DNA from: Myripristis murdjan
Lineage: Eukaryota; Chordata; Actinopteri; Holocentriformes; Holocentridae
Direction: 5' to 3'
Assembly: GCF_902150065.1 (NCBI RefSeq)
Contig: NC_043980.1
Coordinates: forward strand, 19,035,183 to 19,099,182
DNA length: 64,000 bases
Part shown: positions 1 to 11,700 of the stretch, one piece after another
Layout: the number at the start of each line of letters is the position of its first letter
Numbering within the stretch: the first letter of the stretch is position 1
The notes under the pieces: generated by a model
Seen by the model: the letters and a program-made list of their open reading frames with translations, nothing else
Told to the model about the DNA's origin: nothing
The model's database searches: none
Made by a program: the position numbers and the translations under genes

Positions 1-267
1 TATTATACAATTTTCTGTAAACCATGGTAATGAGGTTTCATTAACAAAAAAGGCTAATCTTCTATTTATGAGTAATTCATATAGCAATATGCTCAAGTAA
101 GGAGTATTTATAAAGGTAGATGATTGGTTTTGATGACTATAATACTATGAACTTTTTTATAATTATAAAAAAAATCAGTGGAACTGTTTGATACTGACTG
201 CAATTTGTTAATAACCCATGTTTAAATCATTACTCGACAGAGTTTGCGAAAATGTTTGTTTTAACAG

Positions 268-3200
268 GTTTGGCCGACGGAGACCACTACTGATGTCCTA
301 CCTGGCAACCTCGTTGTTTGGAGTCCTGAGTGCATTCTCCACATCATATGTCATGTTTGTCACCATGCGATTTTTCACCGGAGTGGCAATTGCAGGATTG
401 ACCATCATGTCCTATGTTCTAAGTAAGTTATGTTAAAATAATGCTGTGTTGTTTGACTTATGAGGTCAAACACTGAAGCAGGATATGTCTCGATCACAAA
501 CGGTTTTCCCCAAAAATCCGCACTCTGAGTTTTAAGGTTATAACTCACTGGAAATTGAAATTGCCTCATCTGACCCCTTGTGTGTTACATTTCTACAGAT
601 ATTGAATGGTTTGATGTTGAGCACAGGACCTTTTCTGGTGTACTCATAAGCCTGGACTGGACTCTTGGTAACTGCATTCTCGCTGGAATTGCATACTTTG
701 TAAATGAGTGGAGGATGCTCATTCTGGCAGTGACCTCACCCCTGGTACTGTCCATCATCGCTTGGAGGTATAAAGTTTAACATCATATCATTACATCTGA
801 GGACTGACTGACTGTGAGCTGGTTTCCAGGATAATCAGTCGATGAGCACCAGTGTTGAAAGTCCAAAAGAAATATTTGTTTCATGGATGCATGGAGGACA
901 GGGTTAACAGACTGGCATTATGCTGATGACTGTTTTTTTTTTCTAGAATAATAAATAAATAATACAACCATATAGAACACAACTTAAAGGAGCAACTACA
1001 ATCCACACATGTCAAATAAACAATCGTATGGCAGTCAGAATGCATCTGGCAATAAACATAATAGAAACGCTAACCCCAAAATTCAGCATCATCAGTTGTT
1101 AACATTTTCTCCACATTCTTGGAAATAAGGAATACAACAAGTTAGATTACTGACAATCAACAGAAACATCAGCAATGGCCTGGAAAAATCTCACAGGGCT
1201 GCTGCGCTTACTTAACCCCTTTATGACCGGTTCATCACAACATTTTTTTTTTTTTAATCATAGATACTCAAAGTCATATGTGGCCCACTAGGATGTTAAC
1301 AGTGGCTCCCCCAAAAGCCAATCAAATCCCAAATAATTTGTGCAGAAGTCACTGCTATTCCCAGGGTTTCCCTTTAACAATTTGAATTCCAGGGCCCTGT
1401 GGATAATAGACCTTCGGTTCTGATTTTATTTCAGTTTTATTTCACTGTCACTTCAGTTCTTTTTATTTTTTATTTTCACGGGGTATTTTGTAATTGTAAT
1501 TTTCTTGTAATTTGATGGTAGGTTTCTTGCCATTTAGTTTTAAATATAAAATCCTAATCATTGCAAAATATTTTTTTCTGGTCATTTTTTTCTTTTTCTT
1601 TCTTTTTTTTTAACTTTATGGTCATTGTGTCATTTTTTTATTTTTCATTATTTTTCCATTTTTACCAAATGCTTGTGAATTATCATACAATTTTCTAGTC
1701 ATTTTAGTGATTAAATTTTAAATATGCCATGGTTTCAGTGGGTTAAAAAGATGTGGGCATGCTTGATGTCATGGTTAGGATTAGGTTAGGATTAGGTTAG
1801 GGTTAGGTTAGGGTTAGGTTAGCATGTTAGTTACAGCAGGACAAATGACTCGGGTATATACAACTTGAAAAGGACAGAAGTCAATAATGGCTTGTTTTAT
1901 CCAGTGGCCCCTTCCCCCTTTTCATTTCCCAAAACCGAGTATTTCTGCTTTACACAGTCCAAACACTGACCACATCACCAGATGTTTGTCGTTTCAGATG
2001 GCTCCCTGAGTCTGCAAGGTGGCTTCTGGCTAACGGCAAGGAGGACAAGGCACATTTTTACATCTCGCAATGTGCTAAGATGAACAACACATCCAAATGT
2101 CTGGAAAACATCACACCAAGGGTAGATACACGCATTCATATCAACCAAACATTGTTGCTTTTACCTTGGATGACTGAAAGTGAAAGTATGTGAGTCAGTG
2201 TTTGCGTATTTTTGTTGATCTTATTTTCTCTCAGACATTGTTGGAGTCATTGGATGTTGAAACAGGAGATAAGAAATACAGTTTCTTGGATCTTGTAAGG
2301 ACCCCAAATATCAGGAAACTTGCCATATGCACCGGGATAGTTTGGTAAGTGCCAATGTTATGGGATGTGGTAACATTTTGTGACTGATATGAATCAAACA
2401 CTTTTTTTTAAGAGAAGGAAATGGAAAAACTCAGAAATAAGCCTAAAAATCAACAGTTAAATCAATATCACTGTGACTGTGTGAAGAAGTTTCAACGACA
2501 AGGATTGGGAGACATGCTTTGGATACTGGCAGAGGTTTTACATTTAATATAACATAGCATCATGACCGTTACCATCGTACGCCATTAGTTCTGCATCACT
2601 GACTAAAATGCCCAGATGTACTGAACGGATGGGCTAACCTTGCTAAAGCATCGGCTATGAACTATGGACAGATAATTTGACTGTGATATGACTACATGGT
2701 TAGTTGTTATATTTACCTTAATTTGACAAGCCTTCAGTTGTGGCAAAACTGACAAAATCAACCCCAAGTGACGCCACCAGTGCAACATGGCAGCCTCCGC
2801 ATCTGATCCGAGATATTTTGGCTTCACTTTTGCACAGTTAAAGGAAGTGGAGACGCGTCGTCCATATTTTACACAGTCTATGGGTAAAACTGGTATGCCT
2901 GCACATGAATTTTGACTTGTCTTTTCCATTGTTTTAGGTATGGAGTCGCCTTCACATATTATGGAATAAGTATGAATATCAGTGGCTTTGGGCTAAACCT
3001 ATACGTTACACATTTAATTTTTGGGCTCATCGAGCTGCCAGTAAAGATTGGAGCATATTACTTTCTGGAGAAATTTGGAAGGAAGCCCGGCCAGGCAGGG
3101 ACAATGCTGTTAACCGGGCTCTGCCTCTTCATCAATTTGTTTGTTCCCAAAGGTAATTTTCACTTTTGCCAAACACAATGAGAATTTAATCATCTGTACC

Positions 3201-4569
3201 TTGTTTGGTTTTCTTATTCAGTCATGTTGCAAGATTAATTACATCCATGAAACAATGGTGGCAGGGATTTTAAGAATATGCTGCACCTGCTGCATCCTGT
3301 ATGTGAATGCGATAACTCGAATACTGTTTATGCCAATCTGCTGTGCACATTTGTGACCACTAGACAGAAGAACCCTAGGCAAGGCAAGGCAAGACAAGTG
3401 TATTTGTTCAGCACATTTCAATAACAATGCAATTCAATGTGCTTTACTTAAATCATAGGCAACAACAGTCAATAAAAAACATGTAAATGATATTAAAAAG
3501 ATAGAAATAGAAAAACAAGAGCAAAGACAGAACAAAACAAATTGAAAAGGGAGTGTAAAAGTTACAGTGCAGTGTGACCTCATGATGTGTCTTTCTAGCA
3601 CCACGCTGGTTGTTTCAGGATATACCCCGTAGTGCAGTCTTAGGACAATGTTACCAGGACGACCTGATCAAATGTGTACATGTTTCTCCTCAGACTTGTG
3701 GGTCATTCGCACTGTCATGGCAGTCCTTGGAAAGGGCCTATCAGAAGCATCTTTTACCATTGTCTACCTCTTCACAGCTGAACTCTATCCTACGGTCGTA
3801 CGGTTAGTCAACAACCAACCTGTGCACCCCAATTTCGTAATGATAAGCCATTTCTGTTGTAATCAAGTATGTACTTTGAATTGCAATTAATCACATCTCA
3901 CCAACTATTCAGACAAAACGGCTTGGGCTACAGCTCGTTTGTGGCACGTCTGGGCGTATCCGTTGCTCCACTCGTCATACTGTTGGAGGACGTGTGGCAT
4001 CTCCTTCCTAACCTGATATATTGTACAATGACAGTTGTGGCTGGCTTAGTGTCTTTACTCCTGCCTGAAACATTAAACACCCGTCTGCCAGAGTTCATCG
4101 AGGATTTAGAGCAACCAAGGTAAAGGTGACAGTTTCTAGAGGGAGACGTGTTTGAGAATATTTGGATCTTTGCCATGTTGCTGCTGTTGTATTTTTAGCT
4201 CTCTTCCTTGTGATTTTGGGGTTAAGCTTACAATAATAAAAGAGAAAGAGTGTAGGGTATTACATTACAATGCTCAGTCCTGTTTCACTGACAATAATGA
4301 CTGACATGCAGCAGTAAACTATTAGCCTGCTCTCTGAACTGGGCTGCTAAAGAATAAACCACTGTGATCACTGGCAAAGGCAAAGGTGTTACAAAAGTGT
4401 ACAGTATTATCATCAGTTTCTTAATTATGATTCATATGGATTAACTGGCCTTAAATTAAAATAGAAGTCAGTAACTATTTATGCTCAACATCCATGTTCC
4501 TTTATATATGACTCATTGTTTTCTCTTTTTTGCAGAACACAGTTCATCGAGAGCAAAGAGGATGAATAA
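268..4569 (+). CDS. slc22a7: slc22a7-like organic anion transporter, 5'-truncated by window edge
   Basis: This is the 3' part of a solute carrier family 22 (major facilitator superfamily) gene, closest in my memory to SLC22A7/OAT2, a plasma-membrane organic anion transporter of liver and kidney. I read exons at 268-422, 599-767, 1998-2121, 2235-2344, 2938-3152, 3694-3802, 3913-4119 and 4536-4569, all with GT-AG borders and compatible phases, giving 374 codons before the TAA. Visible family signatures are RFGRR after the second membrane segment, EWFDVEHRT, the WLPESARWL motif after TM6, [35 protein letters not shown]-type TM10 and [12 protein letters not shown] at the end. The first two coding exons (extracellular loop and TM2) lie upstream of the window. 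An extra last intron adds an 11-residue acidic tail ([10 protein letters not shown]), unlike the paralogue at 8800. Nothing visible suggests it is broken. Substrate cannot be told from sequence. Confidence 0.9.
1773..1822 (+). repeat. Interstitial telomere-like TTAGG/TTAGGG array
   Basis: A roughly 50-base run of GGTTAG, GATTAG and GGGTTAG units in the intron between the second and third exons of the partial slc22a7 gene. It resembles a degenerate vertebrate telomere repeat but the unit length alternates between 5, 6 and 7, so it is better called a telomere-like minisatellite. Confidence 0.6.
3377..3560. repeat. Dispersed teleost repeat beginning with AAGGC tandem units
   Basis: The stretch starts with short AAGGC repeats, then a segment containing TATTTGTTCAGCACATTTCA and CAATTCAATGTGCTTTAC. 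I recognise this as the end of a very common fish interspersed repeat (probably a LINE tail in reverse orientation), but I cannot assign the family. It lies in an intron of the partial slc22a7 gene. Confidence 0.4.
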
Positions 4570-4729
4570 AAATCCTGCAAGATAATAATTAAAGGTACAA
4601 TACTGCATCTAACCACGGTGTGCTTTTCCATATATTCATTATACAATGAAGTCAGTGCTTATGTCATTTTTTTCCCCCCAGCACATTGTCTGGTGCTCAC
4701 ATGTACATCACATCCTGTACATTACTGTT

Positions 4730-4735
4730 AATAAA
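4730..4735 (+). promoter_or_regulatory. Polyadenylation signal AATAAA of the partial slc22a7 gene
   Basis: AATAAA occurs 161 bases after the TAA stop codon, the first canonical signal downstream except for AATAAA-like words in the intron. The distance suits a short 3' UTR. Inference from position only. Confidence 0.5.
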
Positions 4736-6894
4736 CTTACATTAAAATGTTTTGTTAGAAGCTAATACTATATATTCAGAAAAAAGCAAAGTAAAACAAT
4801 GACAAAGATTTGTTTAGGAAAAATGTCTACAAATTCTAATAAATACTGCAACTGCATTTAACCGCTATGCACAACCCCCCCTCTGTTCCTGCTGTAAAGG
4901 CTTGTGGTTTATGACACTGAGATGGAAATAAATTTTTAAGTCAGACATCTTTGTGAAATCCTTATTAAAGTCTCTATGTTTATTATTATGTCCCACCACT
5001 GTGGCACATCATATGCTGCACATGTCGTCATGGTGACATCTGTCTGTCTGTGTGTACACAATAACTCAACAACACACACACACTCAATATTTACACCACA
5101 GCTTCCTCCACAGCACAGATGATCAGATTAGATATGTGAGCACCTTTGCAGTACACGACTATAATTCCTTGATGCTTTAACGGTGCAAGTTCATATGATT
5201 ATCACCCATGTGTTATATGAGGACATGTTGAAAGGGAAATATTAGCTAATTAAATGAATTTGCTTAATTAAAGGCCACATTAAATAGAATTAGGTGATTA
5301 TGGTGAGGCATGAGACAGCTCTCTTGCTTGAGACACAAAAACAGATATTATACTATCTATCTATAGTGATCGTTTTCCTGACTGTGTTTCTTGCGCTCAC
5401 AGTTGCACAGGGTCACACCCTGAACTGTCTTTGCATGCCCGCTGCTCACTTAGCAGTTAAATAAGGACAACTGAGGGTTAAAAACCTTGCTCCATGGTAC
5501 CTCAATGGTAGTTTTTGAGGAAGGTGAGAGCATCATCATTTTACTTTTCCAGCTTTTTTTTTTTTCAGTTGATCCAGGGATTCCATGATCCATCTTTCGA
5601 ACCATTAGGCTATCTTCATGGCCTTGATGTAAACACTGTAAGGTGCATAGTTAATATGAAAAGTTGATATGGAAGCACTCAGAGAGGCTATGACAGTCCT
5701 GTTGCACCTGTAGTGAATATGAGTTTGGCAGCAGACCTTCTGAATGACACTCTGAAGGACCTTTGTGGTGACCTAAAGAGTCTTAATACACACAAATGAC
5801 AAACAGCTTTTCTCATGCTAAAGTAAATTTATTATATGTTTATAATATACATAACATAAAGGATTTGGACTGTGTTGGAGGAAAACACAAACATCGTACC
5901 TGATGGAAGTCAACATATAGTGGAACTTTTGTACTGCACAGACAACACCTCTGCTGAACAGGAGGTCAGCAGATGGCTGTGTGTGTCTGCTCTTGGGTCT
6001 AATAACAAAATTAGACTTGTGTGTGATACCTAGAACAGATACATAGCTGATTTTTTTTTTTTTTTTTTTTTTTTTTTACAGACAATATTTATGTTATCAC
6101 ATGATATCTAACATGACACACTTCTGTCCAGCCCAGCCTAAGTTATAATTAAGTCACTATAACTGTTATATATTAAAAAAAAACTTAATTCAAACACATC
6201 TCAGAATAAAGTGAACATGTGGAATTGACCGAAGGACATATTACCAAGTGTTACTGTGTTTTCAGTCCTTGTGAGAAATGACTATTTATACGAGTATTTC
6301 TGTCTTGACCTGAATTTTATGGCTCTTTAAAGCGCCCAAACCTCTCAGGAATGTTACCTTCAGGTGGGGGTTTGTTTGTTGTGGCTCTGGCTAATGTTAC
6401 CAGTTATGGAGAGAGAGATTAAAAGTTAGAGAAGATAGTATGAGAGCTGCGGGCCTCCATAGCTGCATCCAAGGTATAATTACCTGGTCAGATATCAAGA
6501 ACATGTACCTAAAAAAAGAAAAGGAAACAATAAAAGAAAAATAACATTTTGCAGTGTGCAGAGGGCTACTGGTTCACGAACAAGCATCTTGTTAACATGA
6601 AGAGTATGCTAATATGTCTCTGATCATTTTTTATTATTGCTAGAATTTCAGAACTTTTTTTTTTTTTTTTGAGTAAAATACTATTTGTATCATATATCTC
6701 CAAGATGAAGTTTGATGCTGGAACAAATCCATAGACCATATTCATACAGTGGCCATTTTTCTTTTAACCCTTTTTCACTTTATTGCGGCCCTCAGGGTTG
6801 GAAGCTCAAACGCTGTAATTTAGTTGTACTGTGGTTTTCTTCTTATTGCTTCACTGGTTTCTGATTGATCAGCAACTGAGGAAACAATGGATAG
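4736..6894. other. Intergenic DNA between slc22a7 copies
   Basis: AT-rich sequence without an exon that I can recognise. It contains homopolymer T runs (about 6051-6077 and 6657-6670) and no long reading frame. I see nothing else that can be supported. Confidence 0.5.
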
Positions 6895-7288
6895 TTAAAA
6901 TACAGCCACACACTGGTGTGACAAGTGTTTGAATGTGCAACCTGACAGAACCTGAACAGATTTGCCAAGAAGAAAGGAATAAAATTGCAGTGTCCAGATA
7001 TGCAAGCTTGACTGAGTCTGTCCACACAAACTCAATGCTGTGATTGTGGCCAAAAGTGCATCTACTAAATACTGACTTGAAGGGGGTGAATATTTTTGCA
7101 ATTACTTCTTTTACATTATATAGTTGTAATTCCTTGATATTACCTTGTAGAAATTTGTTTTCACTTTGCCATTTTTGTGAATTCTTGTCAAAAAAGCCAA
7201 ATTTTATTGACTATGATTCCATTTATAAAAGCAATAAAAGGGGAAAACATCCAAGGGGGTGAATACTTTTTATACGCCCTGTATATGG
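6895..7288 (+). mobile_element. Tc1/mariner-type element, 3' end remnant
   Basis: The stretch reads like the 3' third of a fish Tc1-like transposon: a decayed transposase C-terminus (CCAAGAAGAAAGGAATAAAA followed by CAGTGTCCAGATATGCAAG), then the spacer containing GACTTGAAGGGGGTGAATA, and a terminal GGGGGTGAATACTTTTTATA followed by CGCCCTGTAT. The 5' half and left inverted repeat are not found nearby, so it is a truncated, immobile relic between the slc22a7 genes. Confidence 0.6.
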
Positions 7289-7589
7289 GAAGATGTTTCC
7301 ATCAAAGCCACTGGACTGCCACCACACCACTGTTACCACAGCAAGCTATTCAAAAAATGAATTCCTGCACCAATATTTTATTAATTGTGAAGATGAGCTG
7401 TTGTGCAAATGTGATTTTTTGCTGTTCTGCAGCATGCTTGTTGTAAATGTAGTATCATGGTTCAGATGTGTTCACACTGATGTGACACACACAGGTCTCA
7501 CACAAAGATGAATGGGAACAGTTAAAGCAAAAAGATGAGATCTGAGAAAAAAACAGCATTGGGTCACTTTCAGCCAATGTGAGCATAGC

Positions 7590-7868
7590 GTTAATATTTC
7601 AGTCCAGGAGGATGGGAGTCCGAGTTCCTGGCCAACTCCACCAACATCACTGACTGACCAACAACATCTGCCAGAATTATTGGTGTGTTTTATTTCATTG
7701 CACTGGCAGAACAACAAACTAAAATAATTCCCAAACTAGCCACTTGACTCTTGCGTCCTTGCCTGTGTACCCTCCATAGTGGGATCTGGTTTGTGACAGG
7801 AGAAAAGTGAACAAAGCCACAGCCACCGTCTTGCTTGGAGCAGCAGTATTTTGCAGCCTCAGTGGCAA
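7590..7868 (+). pseudogene. slc22a7 relic: fragments of coding exons 1 and 2
   Basis: Two pieces match the start of the intact slc22a7 gene that begins at 8800. At 7590-7655 the bases resemble the extracellular-loop part of exon 1 (peptide VQEDGSPSS, against VQEDGSLSS in the intact gene), then jump to the part around ACATCACTGAC, with the intervening portion missing and the frame lost. At 7780-7868 an exon-2-like segment follows a TAG acceptor and reads WDLVCDRRKVNKATATV, with a donor-like GTTTGT after it; it is 15 bases shorter than the functional 104-base exon. No later exons occur before the intact gene starts. I infer a dead third member of the tandem array. Alternative: an unused upstream exon pair of the next gene. 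Confidence 0.7.
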
Positions 7869-8799
7869 GTTTGTGAGGCTTCAACTCATGTTTTTAAATT
7901 GGATTTAAGCAGAATAGTTAAATCACAAATCAGACATATTTCTACTTCTGCTATTAAATTATATCATTTTGTTCCCAAATAATTTTACAACTTAAGAATA
8001 AACTGTGTACTACAAATGATATTTCACTTTGGTATTTTAGTTATTACTTGCATTAGCTTCTGCCCCAATAACACGTGTCCCATTAGGACATCAAGCACTT
8101 CCTTCCATCTCACCGATAACATTACCTTTACCTTTATGAAATCTAACTTCACAATGCTTTACTTAGACAAATGAGGCATTGTAAACATAATCAAGGGGCA
8201 AGTCATTTTGAACATGATTAAAATTTCTTGACTATTGCACAAACTGCTGTGAGACAGGGTTGCCTGGCTTCAAACTTCTGTTTGAATTCACCAGAAACCC
8301 AATAAGACTCTTAGTTATTGATTGCTTGCAGTGAAGTGTAGCGAGGATCCTTGGTTGGAACATGCAGCAGTAAAACTGTAACCGTACAAACCTGAGACTG
8401 TATAATTATTCTCGTATACTGCATAAAAAGAACTCTGATCAGCTACACAATAATTGATTTGCCATTTACTTATGGTGTTTACTTCATCAAAAAAGTAGCC
8501 CTGAAAAGTAAGAACTGAAATTATTATTAATATTGGACATTTTGATGTGCCTGCTTTAAAGACACAATGAATGCTATGAATGCAGACCTTACTTGACACA
8601 GACAAAAAATGCCAGAATGGTTAAATACCGCTAAACATTAACCCATTCCACCCTCAGCCCAGACAGCTTTGAGGTAATCAAATAGGAAGGATTGTCTTGT
8701 CTGGTCTTACAATGAGGCTGAAATTTTCTGCATGGGTCTGACTGGGAGCGTGAGTGATTTTTGTTTTATCATTTCAGCAGAAGACAGCAGGAGATCACA

Positions 8800-11700
8800 A
8801 TGAGATTTGAGAACATACTTTCAGATATTAACGGATTTGGAAGATTCCAGAAGATGGTGATTGCGATCAGTTTCCTCGGCCGATTCACTCTGCCGTGCCA
8901 CTTCATGCTAAACAACTTCATAGCAGTTGTGCCTCCTCACCACTGCAACATCAGTGCCCTGGATGCTGGTGATGTCTTTAGGAATCTAACCCTGCAGCAG
9001 CAACTTACTGTTCATATTCCAGTGCAGGAGGACGGGAGTCTGAGCTCCTGTAAGATGTTCGCAGAGCCTCAGTATCAACTGCTGCTCAACTCCTCCAACA
9101 TCACTGACGCCCCGACGGTGCCGTGCAAGAACGGATGGGTGTATGACACCTCCGCTTTCAAGTCTACTCTGGCCACAGAGGTGAATGAAATTGCATTTGC
9201 AAAATATCCAAACTCATAAATCATGCAGCACAGGACTGGTAGATATGGACAAAATCAATTATCACAATATCTTTGACCAAATACCTCAGTATCAATATTG
9301 TGATTATATTGTAGGTTTGACTGTTGGTACTTTCATTAGATATTTACACACAAGAGATTTCTGCTAAATAATCATCAGTAATGTGGATATTATTCAATAG
9401 GTCCAGCTTATTCAGTGACAATGTTTGAATGGGCTGTATTTTCAGTTGTATAAATATAACATGGACTACACTATGAGTATGGGAGGTCTGGGTAGAAAAT
9501 GTTTGTGAAAAGTAAAAGTGCTCACCACTTTGTTTTTTGCCATCATGAAAGCTTTTTAGGGTACAGTTCTGTTCTCTCAGCAGAAAATAAAATGAACTTA
9601 TCTTCCTTCTCAAAAAGTGGGACCTGGTATGTGATAAAAGAAGGGAAAACAAAGCCACAGCTACCATCTTCTTTGTTGGAGTGATGTTTGGAGCCGTATG
9701 CTTTGGAAGTCTGAGTGACAGGTATTGCAGTTTGGCTACCATGCAGCATGTCACTGATTATCACTGATTATTGTGTTTCAACTAATCAGCATCATTGCAT
9801 TGTGGTGGTAAATGGAAAATTTGTGTGACACTGTAGTTGAATAAAAACATACAGAAAAAAAAAACTCAAATCCTTGAGCAGAACAAAAGTCCTAATACTA
9901 TATTGGAGAAATACTCCACTAGAAGTAAAAGTGCTGCATTCAAAATGTTATTTAGGTAAAAGTATATACGTTTTAAAAGTAAAATTAAGGTCTACTTAAG
10001 TATAAAAGGAGAATAGTCATTGTGACAAATGTTATTATTACTGCATTAATTTGTGAGAGGTATTTTTCTGCTGGAGCTCTAATTGCTTCATATACCCTTG
10101 GCTGATCCTGCAGCTCCAACAAGCCATCATTTTATATTTTGCATGTAAAAGTTTATTCTGCAAAATAACAGCGTATTAAACTAGTAAGTCTATGTAATGC
10201 ATTAAAAAGTGCATCATATCCCTTTGAAATGTAGTACTTACGTAAATGTAGTCACTTTGCACATTTGAAAACATACAATATATTTTTATTCTATCATTGT
10301 TATCAGTTTCCCTAGAAAAAGGAACTTCTCGATTCCACAATAATGCGACTTCCTGTCTTCCTGCAGGTTTGGACGAAGGATCATGCTGCTGCTGTCATAC
10401 ATATTGGGAATGGTCTTTGCTGTTGCCAGTGCTTTTTCCACATCCTACGTGATGTTTACAGTGCTGCGGTTCTTCACTGGGTTTAGCATCACTGGCATTG
10501 TCATAGTGTCATCAGTCCTCAGTGATTATGCTCTACTTTATATTGTCCTATTGTTCTATCAGTCATGTGAGCTATTTTAACACACATACCTCAGTGGGAA
10601 CAGACTGCAAACTGCTGTGCATGGCCTATATCATGTCACGTTCACTTCAGCAGCCAGATGCAGGTCTAGAGAACAAAAAGCCAGAAGTCAGAAGTAGAAA
10701 AAGTACAATAGCCACAGCTGACATCTGATCCAGAGATCTTCTCAAAGTGATGAGGTGTTTGCTCTCTGCAGGTGTGGAGTGGGTCGACATTGAGCACCGG
10801 AAGCTGGTGGGAGTGACTGACAGTTTGTCTTGGACATTTGGGAACACAGTCTTTCCGGCGATTGCTTACTTTGTGACTGACTGGCGGTGGCTGATCATTA
10901 GTGTCACCTCACCACTGATTTTGGCCATCATCACTTGGCGGTATGCCCCAAAAGCTCATGTATTAGACTAAGAAAAGTACCTGATGATCACTGGTATAAG
11001 ACTGGGTTTGACTCAGTAAGGATTCTTTGCCTTCAACACTAGGTGGATGCCTGAATCAGCCAGGTGGCTCATTGCCAACGGAAAGCTGGACCAAGCTCAA
11101 TATTATTTGCAGAAATGTGCCAAGATGAACCAAATCAAGGACGTAACGGACACACTTAAAACAGAGGTCAGCATATTCCAGTCAGTGATGATGCCAAGAG
11201 CTCTCACAAGTCAAGAAATTCATAACTTATTACATAAAACATTAAGTATTGTAACTGGAATCTTCCAGATTGCAATTACTTTTAGTAACCTTGTAATAAC
11301 ACATTTTGAAATAACACCTGCATTTTGTAATAAAAAAAATTGAATGCAAAATGTAATAAATTTTTCCACATTTTGTGATAACTTATTAGGGCTGTTTCTA
11401 TGTAGGCTAATGTGGGAGCTTTTTTTTTTTTTTTTTTTTTGAGTATTTAATAATTCAATGCATTAGGTAATAACATGCCACAACTGCTGTCTTCATTTAC
11501 ATTAAGTGCCACATCTCATTATTTACTTAAATGAAAGAGTGCAGTATTGCACTATTCACTTTTTTGACCAACTGCTACTTGCAGACTCCAAAACAGACTT
11601 CTCCAATTAACGCCCACATTGGTCCAAGTCATGCCCCCTGAGAGAGGTTATGATGAGGGAAAAGTGTAATATCTGATCAGCCCCTCATACAAGACATGAA

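Noticed and set aside
2603-2929. 108-codon minus-strand frame in an slc22a7 intron
   Set aside because: No recognisable protein features, no splice context, and surrounding sequence is AT-rich intron.
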